A stretch of DNA of 5,320 nt from Paracoccaceae bacterium (lineage in GTDB: Bacteria; Pseudomonadota; Alphaproteobacteria; Rhodobacterales; Rhodobacteraceae). The notes below the pieces were generated by a model. That model saw nothing but the letters and a program-made list of their open reading frames with translations. It was not told where the DNA came from and made no database searches. The stretch is from positions 1 through 5,320 of the forward strand of contig DAOUPC010000200.1 of NCBI GenBank assembly GCA_030626365.1, given 5' to 3'. The position numbers and the translations under genes are program-made. Position 1 is the stretch's first letter. Each line of letters begins with the position of its first letter. This document shows positions 1 to 5,320 of this stretch, one piece after another.

Positions 1-261
1 GGGGGCGCGACCCGATCCGTTCAACGCCTGAACGGTGTCGCTGCCCGGTGCCGAATATAGCACAAAGCAATCACCGCCAATTCCGGTCATCTGCGGTTCG
101 CAAATACCCAAAAGGACGGCTCCGGCAATCGCCGCGTCCATGGCATTGCCGCCGCGTTTCAGGATATCGATTGCCGCTTGTGCCGCCAGGGGATGTGATG
201 TTGCACACATGCCATTGCCTGCCAGAACCTCGGATCGCCCTGGTAATTGAAAGTCACGCAT
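1..261 (-). CDS. ggt: Gamma-glutamyltransferase, N-terminal fragment (runs off the left edge)
   Basis: This is the first 87 codons of a gamma-glutamyltransferase-family protein; the rest lies outside the window. The family moves or hydrolyses the gamma-glutamyl group of glutathione and related amides, usually in the periplasm after self-cleavage of a precursor. Seen here are the family's N-terminal landmarks: ATSHPLAAQAA (about residues 20-30), RGGNAMDAAIA (36-46) and GIGGDCF (60-66). The ATG at 261 is preceded directly by an in-frame TAA (262-264), which rules out a longer protein in this frame. GGAG (269-272 on the plus strand, read as CTCC) sits 7 bases upstream as a good ribosome binding site. 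No signal peptide is visible, so it may be one of the cytoplasmic or substrate-divergent family members; the catalytic Thr region is not visible. The family call is firm, the exact substrate is not. Confidence 0.9.
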   Translation of the reverse strand, partial: MRDFQLPGRSEVLAGNGMCATSHPLAAQAAIDILKRGGNAMDAAIAGAVLLGICEPQMTGIGGDCFVLYSAPGSDTVQALNGSGRAP

Positions 262-341
262 TTATCGGCTCCGCCCCATATTCCAACAGCAAAATCTTAA
301 GGGCACCATCAAATGAGCGCCACTGCGTATTTTCGTTATTT

Positions 342-351
342 GGGGGGGGGG
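342..351. repeat. Homopolymer run of ten G (ten C in the ggt direction)
   Basis: Ten consecutive G residues lie 81 bases upstream of the ggt start and 9 bases from the base of the 16-pair stem-loop. Runs of this length are prone to slippage during replication and to assembly or sequencing error. The run is outside any gene, so length changes would alter spacing in a leader or promoter and not a reading frame. Confidence 0.9.
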
Positions 352-360
352 AAGGAAGTT

Positions 361-407
361 CCTTGGCACCGCGCACTGGGTGGGGGCTAGTACGCGCGAT
401 GCCAAGG
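361..407 (-). promoter_or_regulatory. Strong stem-loop in the ggt upstream region, likely an RNA structure
   Basis: Arms 361-376 and 392-407 pair around a 15-base loop. The outer 8 pairs (CCTTGGCA with TGCCAAGG) and an inner block of 5 pairs (370-374 with 394-398) are perfect. The three remaining positions (369/399, 375/393, 376/392) are A-C mismatches if read on the plus strand but G-U wobbles if read on the minus strand, giving an unbroken 16-pair stem in RNA made in the ggt direction. No T tract follows it, so it is not a standard intrinsic terminator. It could be a leader structure, part of a small RNA, or a processing or Rho-related site. I do not recognise a known riboswitch or RNA family. 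Confidence 0.5.
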
Positions 408-532
408 GAAGCTATATGCAGCTACCCGTACTGTATCGCCCCCATTTCAGGCAGCAGTTTGGAACGAAAAAGGCGATTTCGTGGCAGTGGGTCGCAGCGG
501 GTCATTGCCGCCACGGGTCCTGACCCTAGTAT

Positions 533-967
533 TTAGGAAAATGCAAATCGCAGCGACAAATGGTTGATCAGACCACAGCGATCATAGCGGATATCGCTGG
601 TCAACTGGCGGATGAGAAACCAGCCAAACCCGCCTTCGGGCAGGTCGGCGCGCGGAACATTAACATCAGCCGCCAATCCAGGAGGCAGCCGATTTTGCGG
701 CAACGGAACCCCTGTGTCGCAAATCCTGATGTCCAGATGGGTGGCTCGCAGGCTGCACAATAATCGGATGGAACCCATTTCCGGACCGGAATAGGCGTGT
801 TCAACCACGTTATTGATCGCCTCGGCCAGGGCGATTTCGACCTCATCTGCCCGGATTTGACAAAGCCCGGATGCCCGCAACCATTCAGACGCTCGGGCTA
901 TGGCCTGTCGCGCCTCCAGTTCTGTGGCGCAGAAAGACATTTTGAATTTGTCCCGTATTCCGGTCAC
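533..967 (-). CDS. RsbW-type ATP-binding anti-sigma factor / serine kinase
   Basis: A GHKL-fold ATPase of the HATPase_c_2 type, 144 residues from the chosen start, close to the usual 130-160. Known members bind a sigma factor or other target and phosphorylate a STAS-domain partner on serine. Visible motifs are the N box EIALAEAINNVVEHAY (44-59, with Glu49 and Asn53 in the expected places), the G1 box DTGVP (84-88) and the G2 box EGGFGWFLI (111-119). It is cytoplasmic, with no membrane segment. It lies 25 bases after the STAS gene and is probably co-transcribed with it. The start is uncertain. I chose GTG at 967 because it follows GGA by 8 bases and keeps the first strand (FKMSF). ATG at 1018 or TTG at 1033 would overlap the STAS gene, and ATG at 940 would clip the domain. 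The target sigma factor is not in the window. Confidence 0.85.
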   Translation of the reverse strand: MTGIRDKFKMSFCATELEARQAIARASEWLRASGLCQIRADEVEIALAEAINNVVEHAYSGPEMGSIRLLCSLRATHLDIRICDTGVPLPQNRLPPGLAADVNVPRADLPEGGFGWFLIRQLTSDIRYDRCGLINHLSLRFAFS

Positions 968-992
968 TGTTTTTATCCGCCGTTCCTGCCCA

Positions 993-1331
993 TCACCCCA
1001 AAATTGCGGCCTCGGCATCTTCCAGTGATGCAAACAGGTTGAACACGGTGTCCATCCGGGTCAGGCGAAACACCTTTTCCACCATCGGCGTCAGCCCGGC
1101 CAGATCCAGTTGGCGATGTTCATCCAACTGCTTCATCGCGGCGACGATGGCACCCAGGCCGCTGGAATCGATAAAGGCGACTGATGACAGGTCCAGAATG
1201 ACACGGTCAGGCCCCTGTTCGGTTTCGGCGCGCATGTCTTCCTTGAACTGAATCGCCATGGCGGCATCGATCCGCTTGGCGTTTACGGTTACGATCCGGG
1301 CATTGCCGGTCACGGTGCTGGTCAGGCTCAT
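993..1331 (-). CDS. STAS-domain anti-anti-sigma factor (RsbV/SpoIIAA type)
   Basis: A single STAS domain fills this 112-residue protein, the normal size for SpoIIAA/RsbV antagonists. In the known mechanism the unphosphorylated form binds the RsbW-type kinase and frees its target, while phosphorylation on a serine blocks binding. The phosphorylation motif is plain: VILDLSSVAFIDSSGLG, where D55-S56-S57-G58 matches the SpoIIAA site, making Ser57 the likely acceptor. A C-terminal segment (LTPMVEKVFRLTRMDTVFNLF) fits the fold's final helix and strand. ATG at 1331 was chosen over the adjacent GTG at 1334 because the binding site AAGGA sits 7 bases before the ATG but only 4 before the GTG. The gene sits upstream of its probable kinase (25-base gap), the usual order for the pair, and 81 bases after pheA. 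Confidence 0.92.
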   Translation of the reverse strand: MSLTSTVTGNARIVTVNAKRIDAAMAIQFKEDMRAETEQGPDRVILDLSSVAFIDSSGLGAIVAAMKQLDEHRQLDLAGLTPMVEKVFRLTRMDTVFNLFASLEDAEAAILG

Positions 1332-1407
1332 CACGAATTCCTTGGCGATAGATTGCCAATGTGATGCTAGGCGCTAATCCTTACCATTCGGTGTGCAGTC
1401 CCCGGAT

Positions 1408-1423
1408 GGCGGTCAATACCGCC
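1408..1423 (-). other. Small stem-loop across the pheA stop codon
   Basis: GGCGGT and ACCGCC form a 6-pair GC-rich stem around a 4-base loop, with the TGA stop of pheA (1413-1415) inside it. No T tract follows on the minus strand, so it does not qualify as an intrinsic terminator, and transcription may continue into the STAS gene. It could slow 3' decay of the pheA message or simply be chance in GC-rich DNA. Confidence 0.35.
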
Positions 1424-2246
1424 CCTGATTTGCCGGATAGACGCCCAGAATCTCGATGTTTGTCGTGAAATAGGCCAGTTCGTCCAGCGCCAGTTGGACA
1501 TTCGCATCGTCGGGGTGCCCTTCGATATCGGCATAAAATTGCGTCGCGGTGAATGATCCCTCGACCATATAGCTTTCCAGTTTGGTCATGTTCACGCTGT
1601 TGGTCGCGAACCCGCCCATGGCCTTGTACAAAGCGGCCGGAATGTTGCGCACCTGAAACACGAAACTGGTGATCATCCCATGTGCGCCGCGCCGGACTGT
1701 ATTGGCCTCGCGCGACATGATCAGGAACCGGGTGGTGTTGTTCGCGTTGTCCTCGATATGTTCGGCCAGCACGTTCAGGCCGTAAATCTCGCCTGCCAGC
1801 GGACTGGCCAGCGCGGCAGTGCCGGGCACACCCGATTCTGCAACGTGATGGGCCGACCCGGCGGTATCTGCACCGGTGATGCGGTGAATGCCGTGGTCTT
1901 GCAGGAATCCCTTGCATTGCCCCAGAAGGACCGTGTGACTCATCGCATGGGTGACATCGCCAAGCTGGGCACCGGGGACGCCCAGCAGGTTGATATGCAC
2001 CCGCACGAACGCCTCTTCGATGATATGCAGCCCGGATTGTGGCAGCAGGGAATGAATGTCCGCAACCCGGCCATAGGTTGAATTTTCCACCGGCAGCATG
2101 GCCAGATCCGCCGCCCCGGTTTTTACCGCTTCGATCACGTCCTCGAAGGTGCGACAGGGCAGGGCCTCCATGTCCGGGCGGGCATTTCGGCATGCTTCGT
2201 GGCTGTAGGCACCAGGTTCACCCTGAAAGGCAATATAGGTCATCAT
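1413..2246 (-). CDS. pheA: Prephenate dehydratase
   Basis: Converts prephenate to phenylpyruvate, the committed step to phenylalanine, in the cytoplasm. The 277-residue protein is the normal length for a stand-alone dehydratase with no fused chorismate mutase. The catalytic domain (about 3-180) shows FQGEPGAYSH (7-16), LPVENS (51-56) and the signature NNTTRFLIM (169-177), whose Thr-Arg-Phe is the known catalytic motif. An ACT regulatory domain follows (about 193-271). Its usual phenylalanine-binding motifs GALV and ESRP read PAAL (203-206) and KLESYM (222-227) here. I recall this wording as common in alphaproteobacteria, so feedback control is likely but may use different contacts. ATG at 2246 was chosen because GGA lies 8 bases upstream; ATG at 2243 is the alternative. 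It is divergent from the cytochrome gene and is the first gene of a leftward set with the STAS/RsbW pair. Confidence 0.97.
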   Translation of the reverse strand: MMTYIAFQGEPGAYSHEACRNARPDMEALPCRTFEDVIEAVKTGAADLAMLPVENSTYGRVADIHSLLPQSGLHIIEEAFVRVHINLLGVPGAQLGDVTHAMSHTVLLGQCKGFLQDHGIHRITGADTAGSAHHVAESGVPGTAALASPLAGEIYGLNVLAEHIEDNANNTTRFLIMSREANTVRRGAHGMITSFVFQVRNIPAALYKAMGGFATNSVNMTKLESYMVEGSFTATQFYADIEGHPDDANVQLALDELAYFTTNIEILGVYPANQGRY

Positions 2247-2366
2247 GGCTGGATTCCGTGCAACAAATCTGTTTTGGGCGTCTGGTCGCCGTGTCTATAC
2301 CTTGCCTAAGCCAAGGGGAACCCTTAGACACCGGCCCAAACGGGATCAAACGGACAGGTTGACCAA
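2247..2366. promoter_or_regulatory. Divergent control region between pheA and the cytochrome c gene
   Basis: These 120 bases must carry the promoters of both genes. For the cytochrome direction two weak sigma-70-like pairs fit: TTGGGC (2274-2279) with TATACC (2296-2301), spacing 16; and TTGCCT (2302-2307) with TAGACA (2325-2330), spacing 17. For pheA only a possible -10, TATAGA read on the minus strand, was seen, without a good -35. Nested inverted repeats are present: TTTGGGC (2273-2279) with GCCCAAA (2334-2340), GTGTCTA (2291-2297) with TAGACAC (2325-2331), and CCTTG (2300-2304) with CAAGG (2312-2316). The ribosome site of the cytochrome gene is AGG at 2356-2358, 8 bases before its ATG. The promoter assignments are guesses; the repeats are directly visible. 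Confidence 0.4.
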
Positions 2367-2870
2367 ATGAATACGATGACCTTAACAAAAGTGACCGCTT
2401 CGGTTTGTGGTGCGCTTCTTGTGCTTCTCTTGGGTAAGTGGGTGGCCGAGTCTTTGTATCACGTAGAAGCGCACGGCGAAGCGGCCTATGTGATCGAGAT
2501 CGAAGGCGATGATGCAGCCGAAGAAGAAGTGGCCGAAGTCAGTTTCCAAGACCTGTTGGCCGCAGCCGATGCTGACAAAGGTGCCAAGGTGTTCAAGAAA
2601 TGCGTCGCCTGTCACAAGCTGGAAGATGGCGTAAAGGCCACTGGTCCCTCTCTTTATGGTATTATCGGTCGTTCGGTCGGCGCGGTTGATGGGTTTCGTT
2701 ATTCCGACGCCATGGCCGGCAAGGGTGGCGAATGGACCGCCGAGGCGCTTGATGTCTTCCTGACCAAGCCCAGCGCAGACATCCCCGGCACCAAGATGAG
2801 CTTTTCGGGGCTAAGCAAGGAAGGCGACCGGGTCAACCTGATCGCTTATCTTGACAGTATCGACGACTGA
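2367..2870 (+). CDS. cycM: Membrane-anchored class I cytochrome c (cytochrome c-y/CycM type)
   Basis: A 167-residue electron carrier tethered to the cytoplasmic membrane with its haem domain in the periplasm. In Paracoccus and Rhodobacter, cytochromes of this architecture (CycM/c552, c-y) pass electrons from the bc1 complex to terminal oxidases, and c-y also to the photosynthetic reaction centre. Visible parts are an uncleaved-looking N-terminal membrane segment (about 9-27), an acidic linker rich in Glu, Asp and Ala (about 38-59), the haem-binding CVACH motif (79-83), GPSLYGIIGR (93-102), FRYSDAM (110-116), and the sixth-ligand region IPGTKMSF with Met144. The linker is shorter than the long one I recall for Rhodobacter c-y, closer to Paracoccus CycM in total length. 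ATG at 2367 has AGG 8 bases upstream; ATG at 2376 would also work. It appears monocistronic, as a terminator follows. The symbol is assigned by architecture, not by a search. Confidence 0.9.
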   Translation: MNTMTLTKVTASVCGALLVLLLGKWVAESLYHVEAHGEAAYVIEIEGDDAAEEEVAEVSFQDLLAAADADKGAKVFKKCVACHKLEDGVKATGPSLYGIIGRSVGAVDGFRYSDAMAGKGGEWTAEALDVFLTKPSADIPGTKMSFSGLSKEGDRVNLIAYLDSIDD

Positions 2871-2895
2871 TCGTCTGTCAGACATGAAATCGCTG

Positions 2896-2927
2896 AAAGC
2901 CGCTGCGCCCTGCGCCGCGGCTTTTTT
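2896..2927 (+). terminator. Intrinsic terminator of the cytochrome c gene
   Basis: Arms AAAGCCGC (2896-2903) and GCGGCTTT (2917-2924) form 8 pairs. The stem continues past a one-base mismatch through GCGC/GCGC (2905-2908, 2912-2915) to a 3-base loop. It runs into six T (2922-2927). It lies 25 bases after the cytochrome stop codon and ends that transcript, so yejA needs its own promoter. Confidence 0.9.
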
Positions 2928-3086
2928 CGTGCGGCCACAAGCCATGCACAGGCGGCGAACGGGCCATTCACGGTTTGGTCACGCATTCTCAACTTGAATA
3001 TACCCGTTCTGGCCCTTTAGCTTGCCGTAACAATAGTTAAGGTGCGCGTGTATGTTTGTGCCGCCTGATAATAAGAGGATACCGCA
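2928..3086 (+). promoter_or_regulatory. Upstream region and probable promoter of the yej operon
   Basis: These 159 bases carry no gene. Because a terminator precedes it, the yejA promoter should lie here. The best weak sigma-70-like pair I can find is TTGGTC (2975-2980) and TATACC (2999-3004), 18 bases apart; neither box is close to consensus. An inverted repeat GAACGGG (2957-2963) and CCCGTTC (3003-3009), with neighbouring GGGCC and GGCCC, brackets that candidate and could be an operator or chance. The AT-rich block TAACAATAGTTA (3028-3039) is an imperfect palindrome. AGAGGA (3074-3079) is the yejA ribosome site. Confidence 0.35.
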
Positions 3087-4991
3087 ATGACCCACCCCCG
3101 CGCCACGACGCGAACCCGTGCGATTGACCCGATGCCGCGCCTGTTGGGCCTTGTGGGGTTAAGCATGATTGTGGTGTTCGGGCTGGCCAGTCTGGCAATG
3201 GCGCAAGAGGTGGTTATCAAAAGTCACGGGTTTTCCGAATTTGACGAATTGAAGTACCCACAAGGGTTTGCGCATTTTGATTACGTGAACCCGGATGCGC
3301 CCAAGGGAGGAGAGCTGTCTTATTCCGCCCAAGGCACCTTTGACAGCTTCAACCCCTTCACCCGGCAGGGCCGTGCCGGTGCCCGGTCAGCCGAACAATA
3401 CGAATCCCTTTTGGTGCCGTCCTATGACGAACCGGAATCCTATTATGGCCTGATCGCCGAAAGCTTGGAATACCCCGAAAGTCAGGATTGGGTGATCTTT
3501 AACATGCGCCCCGAGGCACGGTTCTCCGATGGATCACCCGTCACCGCCGAGGATGTGGTGTTTTCGCACAATATCCTGCTGGATCAGGGGTTGAAATCTT
3601 ATGCCGATGCGGTGCGCAAACGTATCCCTACGGCCGAGGTTCTGGATACATACCGGGTTAAATTCACCTTTGCGCCGGACATTCCGCGCCGGGCGCTGAT
3701 AACGCAGGTCGGTGGCACGCCGATCTATTCGAAAAAGTGGTTTGATGCCGATGAAACGCGCCGTCTTGATAAACCCCGGATGGAACCGGGTATTGGCTCG
3801 GCCCCTTATGTGCTGGACAGTTTCGATATCAACCGCCGCGTCGTCTATCGGCGTAACCCGGATTACTGGGGTGATACGATCAACGTGAATGTCGGGCGCA
3901 ACAATTACGAAACCATCCGCATTGAATATTTTACCGACAACATCGCCGCGATGGAGGCATTTAAGGCCGGTGAATTCACCTTTCGTCAGGAAAACAATTC
4001 AAAAAACTGGGCGACGTCCTATGATTTTCCGGCCTTAAGTAATGGCCACGTTGTCAAAAAAGAACTGGCCGATGGAGATGTGCCTTATGCGGGCGGGTTC
4101 ATCATGAACATGGACCGCCCCCAGTTTCAGGATGCCCGTGTGCGTCAGGCCGTACAGCTTGCCTTTAATTTTGAGTGGACCAACGAAAGCCTGCAATACG
4201 GGTTGTTCCGGCAGCGTCATTCGTTTTGGCAGGGCACTGACCTTGCCGCCACGGGCCTGCCCGAAGGGCGCGAACTGGAGATCCTGAAATCCCTTGGGGA
4301 TACCCTGGACCCCGATGTTTTGACGTCCGAGGTGGTGGCGGCACATTCCAGCAAAGCGGCCCGTCAGAATGACCGGCGCAACCTGCGCAGGGCGATGAAA
4401 CTGCTGGATGACGCGGGTTGGGCCGTTGGTGATGACGGGGTGCGCAGGAATGCGGCGGGTACCCCCCTGAGGATCGAATTTCTGTTCGATCAACCAACAC
4501 TTGACCGGATCATCCTGCCTTTTGTCGCCAACCTGAAAACCATGGGCATAGAAGCCAAAAACAACCGGATCGATCCATCGCAATTTACCCTGCGCCGTCG
4601 TGACCGGGACTTTGACATGATTTCGGGCGGCTATCGCACGTCGCTGGCCCCGTCGACGGGGCTGTATCAGCAATACGGAATGGAGGCGGCATCCTATTCG
4701 GTGTTCAACCCATCGGGCATCAACGGTCCCGACATCGAGGCGCTGATCGACAATATCGTTGCCGCCACCGAAGGGGTCACACTGCGCGCCAACATCCGCG
4801 CGCTGGACCGGGTGTTGCGCAGCAAACGGTTCATGGTGCCAACATGGTATCTGGGCAAACACTGGGTCGCCTATTGGAACATGTATGAATATCCCGACAA
4901 CCTGCCGCCCTATGCGCTGGGTGTCGAGGACCTGTGGTGGATCAACACGGACAAGGCGGCGACGCTGAAATCCTCTGGCGCGCTAAGGTAA
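3087..4991 (+). CDS. yejA: YejA-type periplasmic peptide-binding protein of an ABC importer
   Basis: A 634-residue extracellular solute-binding protein of family 5, close to the roughly 600 residues of E. coli YejA, which delivers peptides (and microcin C) to the YejBEF transporter. A signal peptide is clear: a basic N-region (Arg5, 9, 11, 18), a hydrophobic core (about 19-36) and a likely cleavage after AMA (39). Family wording includes GELSYSAQGTFDSFNPFT (75-92), the conserved FSDGSPVTAEDVVFS (146-160) and GSAPYVLDSFDINRRVVYRRNPDYWG (about 237-262), typical of the YejA branch. AGAGGA 7 bases before ATG 3087 supports this start, although ATG at codon 16 would give a more compact signal peptide. 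Its stop is 9 bases before yejB, so they form one operon. The true ligand in this organism cannot be read from sequence; short peptides are the best guess. Confidence 0.93.
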   Translation: MTHPRATTRTRAIDPMPRLLGLVGLSMIVVFGLASLAMAQEVVIKSHGFSEFDELKYPQGFAHFDYVNPDAPKGGELSYSAQGTFDSFNPFTRQGRAGARSAEQYESLLVPSYDEPESYYGLIAESLEYPESQDWVIFNMRPEARFSDGSPVTAEDVVFSHNILLDQGLKSYADAVRKRIPTAEVLDTYRVKFTFAPDIPRRALITQVGGTPIYSKKWFDADETRRLDKPRMEPGIGSAPYVLDSFDINRRVVYRRNPDYWGDTINVNVGRNNYETIRIEYFTDNIAAMEAFKAGEFTFRQENNSKNWATSYDFPALSNGHVVKKELADGDVPYAGGFIMNMDRPQFQDARVRQAVQLAFNFEWTNESLQYGLFRQRHSFWQGTDLAATGLPEGRELEILKSLGDTLDPDVLTSEVVAAHSSKAARQNDRRNLRRAMKLLDDAGWAVGDDGVRRNAAGTPLRIEFLFDQPTLDRIILPFVANLKTMGIEAKNNRIDPSQFTLRRRDRDFDMISGGYRTSLAPSTGLYQQYGMEAASYSVFNPSGINGPDIEALIDNIVAATEGVTLRANIRALDRVLRSKRFMVPTWYLGKHWVAYWNMYEYPDNLPPYALGVEDLWWINTDKAATLKSSGALR

Positions 4992-5000
4992 CCGACACAA

Positions 5001-5320
5001 ATGGGAGCCTATATTCTAAGACGCCTGTTGCTGGTGATCCCCACGTTGCTGGGCATCATGATCATCAACTTTGCGCTGGTTCAGTTCGTGCCCGGTGGCC
5101 CGGTTGAACAGATGATCGCCGAATTGCAGGGCGGTGGCGACGTGTTCGAAGGGATCGCCGGAACCGGTGCGGATATTGAACTGCAAAGCACCGGCGTGCA
5201 TGACCGTTATGTCGGCGCACGCGGATTGCCCCCGGAATTCATCGAAGAACTGGAACGCCAGTTTGGTCTGGATAAACCCCCGCTGGAACGGTTCCTGAAC
5301 ATGATGTGGAACTATATTCA
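5001..5320 (+). CDS. yejB: YejB-type ABC importer permease, N-terminal part (runs off the right edge)
   Basis: The first 106 codons of an inner-membrane permease of the binding-protein-dependent (BPD) transport family. It starts MGAYILRRLLLVIPTLLGI, the normal opening of oligopeptide permease B subunits. One membrane helix spans about residues 9-30, followed by FVPGGPVEQ (29-37), the conserved segment after helix 1, and a periplasmic stretch with PPEFIEELERQFGLDKP, typical of the YejB/DppB group. The 30-odd residue insert between them (about 42-75) is what I expect of YejB over plain DppB. ATG 5001 follows the yejA stop by 9 bases. AAGG at 4985-4988 overlaps the end of yejA and lies 12 bases upstream, a little far, so coupling with yejA translation is likely. 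The remaining permease and ATPase genes should follow outside the window. Confidence 0.93.
   Translation, partial: MGAYILRRLLLVIPTLLGIMIINFALVQFVPGGPVEQMIAELQGGGDVFEGIAGTGADIELQSTGVHDRYVGARGLPPEFIEELERQFGLDKPPLERFLNMMWNYI

Larger units (their letters stand above)
262..532. other. 271-base gene-free stretch between the RsbW-like gene and ggt
   Basis: No convincing protein gene is seen. The flanking genes both point leftward, so this is the 3' flank of the RsbW-like gene and the 5' flank of ggt. It holds a 6-pair stem-loop (464-482: ACGAAA, 7-base loop, TTTCGT), a small hairpin (406-427: GGG and AGCT arms around a six-base loop), a strong 16-pair stem-loop (361-407) and a G10 run (342-351). 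Two short minus-strand ORFs (505-422 and 309-262) are discussed under findings. No intrinsic terminator with a T tract and no convincing sigma-70 promoter was found, so whether ggt is transcribed separately is undecided. Base composition looks more uneven than in the neighbouring genes, with several G or C runs. Confidence 0.7.

Noticed and set aside
464..482. ACGAAA/TTTCGT stem-loop as terminator of the STAS/RsbW transcript
   Set aside because: The stem is short and AT-rich, and no T tract follows on the minus strand.
500..532. GGGTC/GACCC repeats just after the RsbW-like gene, considered as part of an SRP RNA or other small RNA
   Set aside because: The conserved SRP loop bases (GGAAGG..AGCAGCC) are absent and no known RNA pattern fits.
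48..536. 162-codon plus-strand open frame over the ggt fragment and the gap
   Set aside because: Its first part is antisense to a clear ggt coding frame, and its product is low-complexity, basic and without recognisable motifs; it has no ribosome site.
1338..1359. Five-pair hairpin (TTGGC/GCCAA) touching the ribosome site of the STAS gene
   Set aside because: It covers only two bases of the binding site and is short enough to arise by chance; not enough to claim translational control.
1680..2081. 133-codon plus-strand frame antisense to pheA
   Set aside because: Shadow of the pheA codon pattern with no family features.
1381..2193. 270-codon minus-strand frame inside pheA
   Set aside because: It is an overlapping frame of pheA, rich in Arg, Gly, Pro and His as expected for out-of-frame GC-rich DNA. 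pheA has all the family motifs.
2873..2883. GTCTG-T-CAGAC palindrome after the cytochrome gene
   Set aside because: A one-base loop cannot form a hairpin and the true terminator lies just beyond; no known operator matched.
4035..4862. 275-codon minus-strand frame antisense to yejA
   Set aside because: yejA is an intact, motif-bearing gene here; the antisense product has no recognisable domain and no ribosome site was seen.

Overview
The window looks like chromosomal DNA of an alphaproteobacterium, most likely a Rhodobacteraceae (Roseobacter-group) species. This is inferred from three things: moderately GC-rich codon use, a membrane-anchored cytochrome c of the cytochrome c-y/CycM type, and a prephenate dehydratase whose regulatory-domain wording (KLESY in place of ESRP) resembles alphaproteobacterial forms as I remember them. 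No database search was possible, so the taxonomic call is tentative. I see no insertion sequence, phage gene, CRISPR array, tRNA or rRNA.

Layout. The left half is on the minus strand. Reading right to left it carries prephenate dehydratase (pheA, 2246-1413), a STAS-domain anti-anti-sigma factor (1331-993), an RsbW-type ATP-binding anti-sigma/serine kinase (967-533), a 271-base gene-free stretch, and the first 87 codons of a gamma-glutamyltransferase (261-1, cut by the window edge). The right half is on the plus strand. It has a membrane-bound cytochrome c (2367-2870) with a clear intrinsic terminator (2896-2927), then yejA (3087-4991) and the start of yejB (5001 to the edge), the periplasmic binding protein and first permease of a YejABEF-type peptide ABC importer.

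How the genes relate. pheA supplies phenylpyruvate for phenylalanine synthesis. The STAS and RsbW-like proteins form a classic partner-switching pair in which the kinase phosphorylates the STAS serine. The sigma factor or other output, and the phosphatase that would reset the switch, are not in the window. The cytochrome carries electrons at the membrane, and the Yej importer takes up peptides. These are four ordinary and functionally separate units.

The genes themselves are conventional. The least explained sequence is non-coding: (i) the stretch upstream of ggt, with a 16-pair stem-loop that is continuous only if transcribed in the ggt direction, a run of ten G, and small unproven upstream ORFs; and (ii) the 120-base divergent pheA/cytochrome control region, with nested inverted repeats. 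I found no convincing evidence of a new multi-gene system.
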